From NCBI GenBank assembly GCA_013397455.1, contig VYZB01000214.1, positions 1,191,238 to 1,255,237 of the forward strand: DNA of 64,000 nt, read 5' to 3'. The DNA is from Crotophaga sulcirostris (taxonomy: Eukaryota > Chordata > Aves > Cuculiformes > Crotophagidae). The translations under genes and the position numbers were made by a program. Under the pieces are notes generated by a model. That model ran no database searches. It was not told the DNA's origin and saw only the letters and a list, made by a program, of their open reading frames with translations. Below, piece after piece: positions 24,019-35,245 of the stretch; within the stretch, counting starts at the first letter, position 1, and every line of letters starts with the position of its first letter.

Positions 24019-24546
24019 CATAAGGGCTGCTTTTGTTTTTTCCCCTGATTTCCTATAAAAGTGCAAAGGGGAACCGTGATCATAGTCTTTCAGTTCTTTT
24101 GACTCTCCTGAAGGCCCCTCAGTCTTTTGAACACATAGTTCTTTCTGGGACATGTGGAACCAAACTAGATGTTTTCTCCATGTCCTTGTATTGCCAATGA
24201 CTTACTGAAGGTGGATTAATTTAGGTTGTTGCATCTTCTACTGCCCCAATTACCACCTGTTTTTTGTCCCCATGTTGAAGGGAGAGTGAATTCTTGACCA
24301 TAGTATCTCATCCCTGCTGACATGGACACTGAGGAGCAGCTCTGGGGCTGGGCCAGCCCTGCCTGCTCTCCTCTGAGATTTGTGTGTTCTGAGCCACTGA
24401 GACCAGATTTGGGACTTCTGGCCTCTGCTTTGGTCAAACTTCTGTGTTTCCATCACGTCCTCTTTTAGAAGTTCCTAGTGAAAACTAAGCATGTCTAAAA
24501 GTCTGCAATCATTCCTTACTGCTCCCTTTTCTGGGTGTCTCTGCAG

Positions 24547-24604
24547 GTACCTGAATGAAATGCTGGAGGAAATTAATAATTATTTTGGACAACTTCATGG
24601 TTAA
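24547..24604 (+). other. Candidate terminal coding exon, unidentified
   Basis: A pyrimidine-rich run ending in GGGTGTCTCTGCAG precedes an open frame that reads YLNEMLEEINNYFGQLHG and stops at TAA (24602-24604). One leftover base at the start implies entry from a phase-2 intron. The peptide is an acidic, helix-like segment that I do not recognise. An AATAAA signal follows at 25157-25162, about 550 bases downstream, giving a plausible 3' untranslated region. No matching upstream exon was identified, so this remains a weak candidate. Confidence 0.2.
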
Positions 24605-24639
24605 AGACGCTTGACAGACTTGAGAGTGTTCTTTCCCAG

Positions 24640-24850
24640 CTCTGTGTCACTGATCTCCGGCAAACCATTTTATCTTCATTTCCTATCTGTAACAAAGATA
24701 GAAATGTTCCCTTTCTTTCTCCCTTTGTCTGCCTTATCTATTTATATTTTAAGGTCTTTAGGACAAGGACTGTCTCTTGACTGTACAAAGGCTGACAGAC
24801 AAATGCACTGACCTTATTTGGGATCTCTAAATGTTAATGTGATAACAGCA
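24640..24850 (+). repeat. Ancient amniote CORE-SINE/MIR-like relic (possible)
   Basis: Blocks such as TGTGTCACTGATCTCCGGCA, TTTCCTATCTGTAACAAAG and GGTCTTTAGGACAAGGACTG follow the order of a widespread old amniote SINE (the familiar TGTGACCTTGGGCAAGTCA, CCCATCTGTAAAATGGG and GGGGCAGGGACTGTCT blocks). It is much diverged. The assignment rests on recalled family patterns and could be wrong. Confidence 0.45.
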
Positions 24851-25078
24851 CCAGAATAGTGGATGGGTGCAAAATAGCAGCACAGTCTATTTTGGAACAG
24901 AAAGAGAAGCAGTTTCCCTTCATTGTAACAGTCGTTGGGATGCAACAATTAAGGCACCAAATAGAAAGCACAAAGGACAATGTGAAAAATTGCATGTTCT
25001 ACAAAACACACTGAAAGAAACTGTTTCGTCAAAATTGAGGTTGTCTTCCTCGGCTTTCTGGGTTTGGTGTTTCTTTTT

Positions 25079-25135
25079 GGGGGGGGGGGGGGGGGTGGGA
25101 CAGGGAGGGTCGGGTGGTGGTTTGGGGGTTTTGGG
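25079..25135 (+). repeat. 17-G run followed by further G-runs; G-quadruplex candidate
   Basis: Seventeen consecutive G residues (25079-25095) are followed by GGG runs at 25097, 25103, 25107, 25112, 25124 and 25133. Several non-overlapping sets of four GGG blocks can form. The length of the homopolymer may be a sequencing estimate. Confidence 0.8.
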
Positions 25136-26591
25136 CTGTTTTTTATTTAAAACAAAAATAAACTCTTGAGAAGGGGAAGACCTGGAACATAAATGTTTTG
25201 TAGCTTGGCAAAACTTTCTAAGTCACTTGGGATTCAGGTCACAGCAGCTTTGTTCCTGTGCAAAACTTTCAGTAGCACCTGGTCGACGACTCCTTGCTTG
25301 AGCTGGTGCAACTGTGTGCGGGGCTGATCGTTATCTGGTACTGGTGAAATGTCCTGGACTGTATTCAACCATACAGAAATGTTTTGATGCAGTTTAATCT
25401 CCTAGAAGAGGTTTTCCTTCTGTTGCAATGAAAATCTGGCTAGGAAATGGTGTTCTTCCCCTTAAGAAGGGGAATGTCCTCTCCTCTCTGCAGGCAATCT
25501 GTCTTTCCACACAACCAGAAGCAAAGTGGTAATATGCTGCTCATTAGGAATCTAAGATTTCTGCTATAGCCTCCTGCATCCTAATCTAAATACATTTCAT
25601 CTTTCTTTTTCACTCTCTGCAGCAGTAAATGTGGTTTTGACCTCTTAAAACATGACTTGTTGTCTTAATTTAATACTAAATTCCCATTAGATTAAGCCCA
25701 ATCTGAAGGCACAATAAGAGAATGGCAGGGAAGGGGAATCCAAGCAGCACTTAGTGTCATCTTTACTTGTGTTTCATGCTGAAAGATCAGATCAGGTAGT
25801 GAATTATTAATGCTGCAGTCTGGCACAATCACAGGCGTGCAGCCTGCCAAAACGTACGAAGGCAGGATATTGGATCCCATCGGTGCGAACAGGCGTGCTT
25901 CCATGTTTGAAAGTTCACAGTGGGAGAATTCAAACCAATCCGTAAGGTTGGCTGCAGATTAATCTCCTCCATTTTTAATTAGTTGCCACACAGAGGACCT
26001 CCTCAGGGAAAAGTAACACTAAACCCATGGAAACATCCATAATAATTGTTCTACTGTTTCAGTCATTGTCAGTGGGGTAAAACATTAACATCATCTTATT
26101 GTGCATAAGCATTTGCTTGGTTTGGGTTTTCTTTTCTGCAGTCCAACTTTAAAGCCTAATGAGTTAAGAATTGCCCAGGATGATAATGGGGCTGCTAAGA
26201 CTCTTTAATGATTGGCATGGCTCGGAAGGGGAGAAACAAAACGGAAGGAGGCTCCCTGGGGAAGGGTGTAAGGGCACAAAGGGTTGAGTGGGCAGCATGG
26301 AGAAAGGGACTGTTGCTTTCACACAGTTAGGTGTTTAAAGGAAGACAAGCCCTGGCCACAGCTGACTAATTTTGGCTAATTGGAACCTGCATGGGTCAAG
26401 GTCTGGAGGCTTTGCTGCGGTTAGGTCAGGGCAACATCCATCATTGGCCTCTCCTCGGAATGGCAACCCATCTGCAGCCTGCAACAATGGATACAAGACT
26501 GAAAATTGGCAGAAAACTATTCATGTTGCACCTATCTGTATTGGTGCTACTTTCCCACAGCTGGGGTGGACAATCAGGTGCATAGGTGGAG

Positions 26592-26852
26592 CAATCTCAT
26601 GGCCTCAAGTTGCACCAGGGAAGGTTTGGATTGGATATTAGAGAAAACATCTTTACTGAAGGAGTGATGAAACGCTGGCAGAGGCTGCCCGGGGCAGTGG
26701 TGGAGTCCCCAACCCTGAAGGTGTTAAAAAAATGTGTAGATATGGCACTTCAGGACATGGTTTAAGTAGGCACGGTGGTGTAGAGTTGATGGTTGGACTT
26801 CATGATCTTAGAGGTCTTTTCCAACCTTAAAGACTCTATGATTCTGTGATAA
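26592..26852 (+). mobile_element. CR1 LINE 3' end, group B, about 260 bases
   Basis: It starts near TCATGGCCTCAAGTTGCACC and contains GTTAAAAAAATGTGTAGATA and ATGGCACTTCAGGACATGG. The tail is GACTCTATGATTCTGTGAT. It shares the TGTGTAGATATGGCACTT feature with the 1385 copy. Confidence 0.9.
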
Positions 26853-27310
26853 TGTGCTTGCTTTTCCTCTTCTTCAGGGCCAGTTTATCACTGTGGAGTC
26901 TTATCTCTTTCCCTTCTCTCCTGACTAGTAAGCTACCATTCTGTCACTGACAATCTCCAAGCTGAAATCCTGGTTGAAACCTTTCAGTCTGTCAATGGAT
27001 GCGTGGGCTTTGATCCTCAGCAGGGGTGGCTCCAGTGTGGAGCTTCACCGTGGGAGGAAGGAATGCATCTGAGTGCTACAAATTCCCTGTTTGGATTTTT
27101 GCTTCTGAACTGCGAATAAGAAACTTTCTTTTGTAACAGCACTCCCAGAAACGCAGAATCCTCCTGCAAAAGGATGGAGACTGTTGTGATGGGTGTATGG
27201 ATGTTTGGGGTCAGCTATGGTGAGAAATGTGATCTGATACTGTGCCTGCTCACTCCTATCATCTCCGGCAATATGGAGGGCTGGTCTGGCTTTAGGCAAT
27301 AGTTCGTCAC

Positions 27311-28065
27311 TCACAGAATCCCAGAATGATTGGGATTGGAAGGGACCTCTGGAGCTGATCTAGTCCAATCTTTGCTAAAGTAGGGTCACCTCGAGCAGGT
27401 TGCATAGGAATGTACGTAGGTGGGGTTGGATCTCTCCAGAGGAGAAGACTCTCCCAATGCTCGGTCACCTGCACAGGGAAGAAGTTTTTCCTCACCTTCA
27501 GGTGGAATTTCCTGGGCTCCATTTTTTGCCTGTTGCCCCTTGTTCTGTCTCTGGCCACCACTGAACAGAGTCTGGCCCACCCTCCTGACACTCGCCCTTC
27601 AGATCTTGATAAACATTGATAAGATCCCCTCTCACTCTTCTCTTCTCCGGGCTGAACAGACCCAGGTCTCCCAGCCTTTCCTCCCAAGAGAGACACTTCT
27701 GTCCCCTCACCATCTCCGTGGCTTCCACTGGACTCTCTCCAGTGGTTCTTTTTCTTTCTTCAGCTGGGGAGGCCAGAACTGGACACAGGATTCCAGATGG
27801 GGTCTCACTAGGGCACAGTAGAGGGGGAGGAGAACCTCCCTTGCCCTGGTGGCCACACTCTTCTCCACGCACCCCAAGGTATCCTTGGTCTTCTTGGCCA
27901 GAAGAGCACATTGCTGGCTCATCATCAACTTGTTATCCACCAGGACTCCCAGGTCCTTCTCCATGGAGCTGCTTTCCAGCAGATCAACCCCTCACCTGTA
28001 CTGGTGCAGGGGGTTATTCCTCTTGAGGTGCAGGACTTTGCACTTGCTTTTGTTGAACATCATTA
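27311..28065 (-). mobile_element. CR1 LINE, group D, about 755 bases, old
   Basis: The longest CR1 piece in the window. On the minus strand it retains ORF2 further upstream than the others. A frame reads [19 protein letters not shown], then [18 protein letters not shown]. After a frameshift it continues [20 protein letters not shown] and KNFFPVQVTEHWESL. These blocks belong to the region C-terminal to the reverse transcriptase core; the catalytic motifs are not included. Frameshifts near 27710 and 27500 separate the readable parts. The reversed 3' end CACAGAATCCCAGAATGATT is diverged, in keeping with an older insertion. Confidence 0.92.
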
Positions 28066-28949
28066 TTACTTAAATACATTCATCCTAAAACACATCAGGC
28101 AATAGTATGGGTGTGATAACCTCTCTGCCTATTCACCTTTTCACTGCAAAAATCTGCTCATTCTGCACACTTGTTTGATACAATTATCATTCCTGGAATT
28201 ATAGCTAACAAAGAGTTTCAGTCTGTCTTTTTTTACATAATACTGAAGCAGTAGTTAAAGTGGGGTTTTTTGTTGTTGTTAAGGTTTTTTTCTGTTTGTT
28301 TTTTGAAAAGAAATGCCAGATGGGCCTGTGAATCCTTCCAACAAACTTTGAACCAAACTCACTTGTCTGCTCCATTTATTGTACAACTCTAGAAGAGGGG
28401 GAGGCCAGCTGATGCTCTGGGGTTTCAAAAATGAGGGACAGCTAGATCAGTGCTTTCCACCAGCAACTTGCTGGCATCTGGTATCTCGTGGGATTGGGCA
28501 GGGATAATAAACCCAAACTTTTCTTAAAAATAAACATGAATATGAAGTAAACCTAGAAGAACTTGGATGAAGGATGTAAAACCTTTCTGAGATGATTGGT
28601 GCCTGCTGTTTTTCTTTTCTACACTTGGTTTCTCCTGTGATGTTTTTGCCCGCTGACATTCACTAAAACCAGCCAGTGGAGGAAATGACACCATGGCATT
28701 TATTAACCTGCAGTGTGGATGTGAAACAGAAGAAGTTTCCCTGAGAGTAGGATATAGCTACTCTGTAAGAAATGGCCCTTTGGAGCTTACCTGGATGTAA
28801 ACACTATAAAACAGAGTTATTATGACGCCTGCCTTGTAAGACCACGTCTGCTTTATTCAGAATTTCAGCTCCAGTTTATCTAACGTCTAACTTGCAGGTG
28901 AGGATTGTGCCTTCAGCACCGATCCTTTCACAAGTGATTTGATGTCTTT
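28066..28949. other. Unique sequence, nothing recognised
   Basis: T-rich patches occur around 28230-28310. No gene or dispersed repeat is seen. Confidence 0.5.
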
Positions 28950-29353
28950 GAGGACAGGCTGAGAGAGTTGGGGTTGTTCAGCCTGGAGAAAAGAAAGCTT
29001 CAGGGGGACCTTAGAGCAGCCTCCCAGTATTGAAAGGGGCTCCAGGAAAGCTGGGGAGGGGCTCTTGATCAGGGAGTGCAGGGACAGGATGAGAGGGAAT
29101 GGTTTTCAACTGAGAGAGAGGGGATTGAGATGAGATCTTGGGAAGAAATGTTTTGCTGCGAGGGTGGAGAGGCCCTGTCCCAGGTTGCCTAGAGCAGTGG
29201 TGGCTGCCCCATCCCTGGAGGTGTTCAAGGCCAGGATCTGATGGGGCTTGGAGCCCCCTGATCCAGTGGGAGTTGTCCCTGCCCATGTCAGGGGGTGGAA
29301 CTGAATGGGTTTTAAGGTCCCTTCCAACCCAAACCATTCCATGATTCTATGAT
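28950..29353 (+). mobile_element. CR1 LINE, group A, about 400 bases
   Basis: It starts at GAGGACAGGCTGAGAGAG, encodes the [24 protein letters not shown] block and runs to CCATGATTCTATGATG. A two-base insertion (CAGGATCTGATGG, elsewhere CAGGTTGGATGG) shifts the C-terminal frame. Confidence 0.93.
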
Positions 29354-30540
29354 GAAACAGGATGGGCAGTGCCCACTTGTAAAGAGCTAATGCTTTCCTT
29401 TGGGTTGGACTTTACTCAGTGCTCTCCATTAGATGTTATTCTTGTAATACCTTTCAGCCAATATCAAAGCAACAAAAGTGAAAGAAGAAATGGTTCTGGC
29501 TTAAGTTTTGAATTTTAAAAATAAAACAAATTTCTTACATATCTTTTTGCAGCTGGCTTCATTAAAAACAAAGGAGATGCAGGCTGCCTTTGGTGTACCA
29601 ACTCTTTGAATGTCCAAGACAAAAGAGCATCAAGGTGAACCTGTTTCTCCTGTTCCCTTATCCAAGGAGCACAGAAATAAATATGTTCCCATGGGATGAG
29701 CTACAGAAGAGGGCCAGGATGGAGTAATACATTTATCTCTCTTTCTGCTCATCCCTCAGGCAGTAAGGTTTCATCCTGGGGAAGTTCTCAGTGCCAAACG
29801 AAACCTGTGCTTGACCACCTTCTGGGTAGCTGTTAGGCTGCAGGACTAACATCTGCCATGTGTATTCTCTTGTTCCCCTCCAAGTGTGACACTCTGAAAC
29901 AATTGCTGTCTTCGATTGTACTAAGAAAAGTCAATGAAATGCTCCTTACTCTTGGAGATACAAGGGCTCCAGGAAATTCTGCTTAATATACCCTTATAAT
30001 ATATAATTAATACCCTTAATATTATGTTAATATAAGGGTAGGAGAATTCTGGATAGTATCAGAGGGGGATGTGAAAGTTATGCATATGTTCTTCTTGTCT
30101 CACCTACCTAGCATGGTAAAGACCTGCAGGGAAACCCATGGAGAAGGAAATGGGAGGGAGTAGCAGTTTGCTTCGTGGTGTTTCTGTTGCAAGACTTTTT
30201 CTTCCTACAGAAATGTTCCCTCTGCACAGTTCCCTGGTATCTTGCAGGCAGGGATGGCTCTGCTCACGTGTTCCTGTCAGAACTGTTGAGGATTTAGAAC
30301 CCCAGAAGATTCCCCAAGAAGCATCAGCAGCTCCTGTGGGCCTTACAAATAACTGCTTGTGCTGACTTGTGAGTTAATCTAATTAATAGAAGTGTAAGAA
30401 CAGCCTTTTTCACAAAGTGTGGAGGTCATGAAAACAGCACATAGCAGGGATGAAGCATTCAACTCTCCAGAAAGACAGACTGGGGTCCTTCCCCCTCTCC
30501 CAAACCAATGCATTAGTTTTGGTTTGCAGTTTGTTGCATT
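29354..30540. other. Unique sequence with AT-rich palindrome
   Basis: No gene is recognised. The AT-rich inverted repeat at 29975-30050 is listed separately. Confidence 0.5.
29975..30050. repeat. Imperfect AT-rich inverted repeat
   Basis: The outer arms AATTCT and AGAATTCT and the inner arms TACCCTTATA and TATAAGGGTA flank an AT-only core (ATATAATTAATACCCTTAAT). The arrangement could extrude as a stem-loop or reflect expansion in an AT-rich site. Confidence 0.55.
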
Positions 30541-31100
30541 TCATAGAATCACAGACAAGTTTGGGTTGGAAGGGACCTCAAAGCCCATCCAGTTCCACCC
30601 CCTGCCGTGGGCAGGGACACCTCCCACTGGATCAGGGGGCTCCAAGCCCCATCCAACCTGGCCTTGAACACCTCCAGGGATGGGGCAGCCACCACTGCTC
30701 TGGGAAACCTGGGCCAGGGCCTCCCCACCCTCACAGGAAAACATTTCTTCCTGATATCTCATCTCAATCTCCCCTCTTTCAGATGAAAACTTTTTCCCCT
30801 CATCCTGTCCCTGCACTCCCTGATCAAGAGCCCCTCCCCAGCTTTCCTGGAGCCCCTTTCAGTACTGGAGGCTGCTCTAAGGTCTCCCCAGAGCCTTCTC
30901 CTCTCCAGGCTGAGCAAGCCCAATTCTCTCAGTCTGTCCTCGTATGGGAGGTGCTTCAGCCTCAGATCATCTCCGTGGCCTCCTCTGGACTCGCTCCAGT
31001 AGGTCCGTGTCCTTCCTATGATGAGGACTCCACAACCAAATGCAGGGCTCCAGCTAGGGTATCATGAGAACAGAGAAGAGGGACAGAGGATCAACCCCTG
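30541..31100 (-). mobile_element. CR1 LINE, group A, about 560 bases
   Basis: The reversed tail TCATAGAATCACAGACAAG leads into a long group A copy that reaches the GAGAACAGAGAAGAGGGACA block. The right-hand limit near 31100 is approximate. It carries the diagnostic GATATCTCATCTCAATC (minus strand GAGATGAGATATCAGGAAG), shared with the copies at 38882 and 51897. The antisense strand also has a long open frame (30450-31067) that is not a gene. Confidence 0.92.
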
Positions 31101-33165
31101 TCTGGAGTACTTGATGATGCTGAGAAAAGGGGCTCCTTCTTGTGCAAGAACAATGTTGGGTTAAAGAAACTTTCCTGCATTTAGGTCCTGAGCTGGTCTC
31201 ATTGAGGTTCTTGCTCCTTGCACTGAGGGTATAGCAGCACAGCTCCTGTGATGCTTGGTGCCCTTTGCAGCAGACTTACCCAAAGTCTGTGCTTTAGCCT
31301 GTCTTGTTTATTATATCTAATCCTCTAATGAAATAAAATTAATCCTGTGAAGATCATAGTACAGTTGGAGAAAGCATTGCACTAAAATGGGGATGGAAAA
31401 CCTGCTTTCTGTGGCCATGTCTCCTCAGTTTGGAGATGAGAAAGCTGAGGTGCCGTACGGGAGAGGTTTGCAAAATGAAGAATGTGGTGAGTCAGCAGGT
31501 TTGAAGGGGAATTTAAAAAAGTTATGCACAGTAGCTTGATGGTTGGGCAGTGACTCCAGTGTCCTGCATCCAGCCACTGTGGATGTTTGATGGGTACAGA
31601 GGGAAGGAACCAGGCTCATGTGCTCTCTCTAAATAGTATCCTCTGCTGCCACTGTTGGAGACAGATGACCACCAGGGCAAGACAGTTTCAGCCTGTAGAG
31701 TATTTTTATGTGTTTCAAAGCAGTTTTAGGAGTCACAGAGAAGGAAAACTAGTCTGCCTTTAGGACCTATGCAAGGGGTAAAGACTTTGCTAGCAAATCT
31801 AGTTCAGATCAGTCCACACTCCTTTGCTACAGAACACGGAGACGGCAGGTAGATCTCTTTTCCATATGGAAAGCTGCAGGGAAAGGGCAGGCGTCAGGCT
31901 GGTGTCAACTGTTTTATACATTTGGAAACAGTTTTATATTGGATCAGAACTTTAATTGGCTGATTTTTAATCATGCTGCATACTTGGAAAAATTCACCTT
32001 TTTTACGAGACTGGCCTTTGTAATTTCTCAGCCCCAGCTGAAGCAGGGAAACCTGTAGTGTTACTTTAGACTCTCAAACCCTCTACCTCCTCTTATACAG
32101 CCAGAAAATCTGTGTTATGTATTTGCTGATTTAGGAGCTGAAGTAGCTAGAAGAGGAAAACAGCAAAACAGAGCAGAGCCTGAAGGTCCATCATTTATCT
32201 GAAGAGCTGTGCATTTATCTCCTTGCTAGAAGTAGCAGCACTTTAAAAGACTCTGAGCATGAAATGATTAATCAAACCGAAAGAAAAGGGTGGTCCAGAG
32301 AGTTTGGCGCAGCACAGCTGAGAAACAATGTTTCCATCCCATTGAAATGCAAATACTCCAAAGCACAATCCCTTCAAAAGCCCAGAATTATTTGTTTCTG
32401 GGGATTCTTGTTATGTGTTTATTACCTTTTTTTTCCCCCGCTATGATCACTAGCAGATAGGGAGCGGTTCTGCCTTAGCATGGCAGTAAGAGAATTAAAT
32501 TAGTGTCACACTACCAAAGATGCTATGGCTCAATTTACAATTTGCCTCCTTTTCATTAGGGATTTTTATGTTATGTCTCTTTTTGCAGCCCCAGCCTTCT
32601 GACACCAAAGTGGCAAAATCCCTTTCAGATGTGACAGTTGTAAACAGCCTGGGGTCAAAATGATTTCATTTTGTAGACACGTTTTTAAAGGAAAATAAAA
32701 GTTTCAAACTGTAGTTGAAATGCTTGCATTTCCCGTCCTTGAGCACCCTTTCTGCAGGGATCTGAGCATTAGGAAAAGTTTGCCTGAGGTGCTGGTTTCA
32801 ACCAGCTGGGCTTTGCATGATCCACGGTGGGTTTCAGGGAAACCCAGCTGTTAGCACATCTGCAGGTCCTTACAAAGCTTCAGTTTGGAGGTGGAAAACC
32901 AGGGAAGAGTGGTTAACATCAGGACTAATGGGTCAGAAAGGCTTTTAGAATAAGTAGGTACAGTGGTTGTGTTGGTGTCAGCAGGACTAAACTAGCTCAG
33001 AGTGAAATGCTAGGGTCCTCTGAAAACTCAGGGCCTAATGTGTTTTGGACCAGGAGGGAAGGAAATGGGAGCAATTGTTTCTCTGCTGCCCATGCAGTGA
33101 CCATGAGGCATCGTGGAGGAACGAAGGGGATTTGAGGGTGTCTTGTCCAAGTCCCCTTACACATG
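31101..33165. other. Unique sequence, nothing recognised
   Basis: Two kilobases without repeats that I recognise. Short open frames only. Confidence 0.5.
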
Positions 33166-33613
33166 TTCAGAGAAGGCAACGGAGATGGTGAACGGACTGG
33201 AGCACAAGTCTTATGAGGCCCTGGGGCTGCTCAGCCTGGAGAAGAGGAGGCTGAGGGGAGGCCTCATCGCTCTCTGCAGCTCCTGGAAAGGAGGTTGTGG
33301 TGAGGTGGGTGCTGGGCTCTGCTCCCAGGTGACAAGTGGCAAAGCAAGAGGAAATGCCCTCGAGTGGCACCAGGGGAGGTTTAGCTTGGACGTTAGGAAA
33401 AATGTCTCCACTGAAAGGGTTCTCAGGCACTGGCAGAGGCTGTCCTGGGGATGTGGTGGAGTCCCCATCCCTGGAGGGGTTTAAAAGCTGTAGATGGAGT
33501 GCTCAGGAATCTGGTTCAGCAGCGGACAGGTATGGTTGGACTCGATGATCTTAAAGATCTTTTCCAACTGTTGGAAAGACCTTAAAGGTCTTTTCCATTC
33601 TATGATTCTATGC
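33166..33613 (+). mobile_element. CR1 LINE, group B, with fold-back in the 3' end
   Basis: It starts near CAGAGAAGGCAACGGAGATG and encodes [20 protein letters not shown], then the GEVGAGLCSQV stretch and LDVRKNVSTERVLRHW. Near the 3' end, GATCTTAAAGATCTTTTCC (33547-33565) is followed by an inverted copy (33570-33590) and then a second direct copy before the ATTCTATG tail. It shares LCSSWKGGCGEV with the copy at 1385. Confidence 0.92.
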
Positions 33614-35084
33614 CAGGTTTGACCCACACCTCCGTTAGTGGCGGGGGGGTAGGGGGGAAGACAGGCGAGCTACTTCCTGTGGGTTTTGGATAGGAATGGG
33701 ATGTTTGCACAGCCTTGCATACATTGTACCACTGTCCGTGCCCCCTGATCTTGCTAGACTGTTTTTAACAGGACTTACACAAGCTGGATCTGACTGATCT
33801 GAAAACTTTTGAGAATGGAAAGAGGGAAAAAAGGCAGTGGGGTTGATCTGGGTTTTTTGTTTTTCCATTTGACCATCTGGTCCTGAGTCAGTCAGCAAAT
33901 ATTCTGTAGGGTTTAAGTTTTTAATTCTTCCAAATTTTTTCTAGAAATGAAACTGGTTCTTACTTCAAAAATAAGGACGTGATTTTGAAGTAAAACTGAA
34001 GAATTTTGTTTTGAAAACACCAATATTTTTAATTTATGGGTTTTTTTTTTCTTTTTCAACCAAGATATTTTTAAACTTTAAACAATTCGGGTTTCCAGAA
34101 AATTGTGCTTTTTTGATGGATAATGCATTCATTTGAAATGCTTACCCAGCTCCAGATGGCAAATAACACCTCCGGGAGGTAGCAGTGATGATATGCCTGG
34201 AAATCACCCACAGAGCTGGCTGAGGGGAGATGGGGGACGTTCAGGGCAAGAGCTTGGGTTCTCCAAGCCCTGGTAACATATGGGCAGGAGTCCGGAGGGG
34301 CCAGATGCAGGGACACATAATTTACTGCCTTTTCTAGGGAGACTGGCCTAACAGGGACTGTGGTTGTACAGCAGGGGCCAAATTAAAATCTTTTGTGATG
34401 AGAAGTTGGAATTTGATGCAAGACAACAGCATATCCACGTTTTTGCCTCTGGCCCTGAGCTGCCTTTTCTTCGCTCCTGGTTGAATCTTGTAGCCTGTCT
34501 ACGTGTGTATAGGCTTTAGTCCCAAACAGGTTTTTATTTATTTGGGTAGAAGGCCAAATTAGTACAATTCTGTAATAATTTACAGGGACCTGGGGAGGTC
34601 TGCCATGCCAAAGGCAACAGCATTCACCCACTAACCACCCTGAGTGAGACCCTGGCCCCACCAATGGGAATGGCAGCAATCCCATAACTTTTATGGAGTT
34701 GGACTTTCATCCTCTAGCTCTGTGAATGGCGCTTGGGTGTCTGCAAATGAGGTGATTCTGGGACTAACACCTAAACTTTTGGGTGCTCCTTCCAATACTA
34801 TTTAAGAAACTTTGATTTGGAAGCCCATCCATGACTGTTCTTAGCACAAAGGTGCAAACTTTGCATACCCTTGCTGGTTGAAATGGTAGTTGACCCTATA
34901 TTTTTTTGCCTTTCATCCCCATTAGAAAAAAATGCAACTGTGTAAACTCTGGGTGATTAGAAACCTTCCCCTGAGCAAAGCCCTGAAGTGGACTGTACGG
35001 TTTTAATCAGGAAAAAAATTGCATCCAAAAAGGCTGGTAATCCAGAGATGTGGGTGATAATCCTAAATCTCTTGTAGGATTTCT

Positions 35085-35245
35085 GTGCAATATTAGATAA
35101 ATGACTTAACAACTCTCTGCCTCTCTTTCCCTGGCTGAGAAACCACAATGAAGAACACTCAGCCCATCCATACAAAGGCTGTGAGGATTAATTGTATAAT
35201 ATTTGCAAAGCTCTTTGAAATCTCTCGATGTGAAATGGCACACGT
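35085..35245 (+). repeat. Ancient amniote CORE-SINE/MIR-like relic (possible)
   Basis: The order ATGACTTAACAACTCTCTGC, CTGAGAAACCACAATGAAG, GGCTGTGAGGATTAATTG, then ATTTGCAAAGCTCTTTGAAA matches the usual layout of old amniote MIR-type SINEs (TCACTTAACCTCTCTGTGCC, GTTGTGAGGATTAAATGA, AAAGCGCTTTGAAA). This is a better match than the relic at 24640. The subfamily was not determined. Confidence 0.6.

Larger units (their letters stand above)
24019..26591. other. Unique stretch with exon-like segment, ancient SINE relic and G-run
   Basis: About 2.6 kb without CR1. It contains the exon-like piece at 24547, the SINE-like relic at 24640-24850 and the poly-G tract at 25079, each listed separately. The rest is unremarkable. 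Confidence 0.5.
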
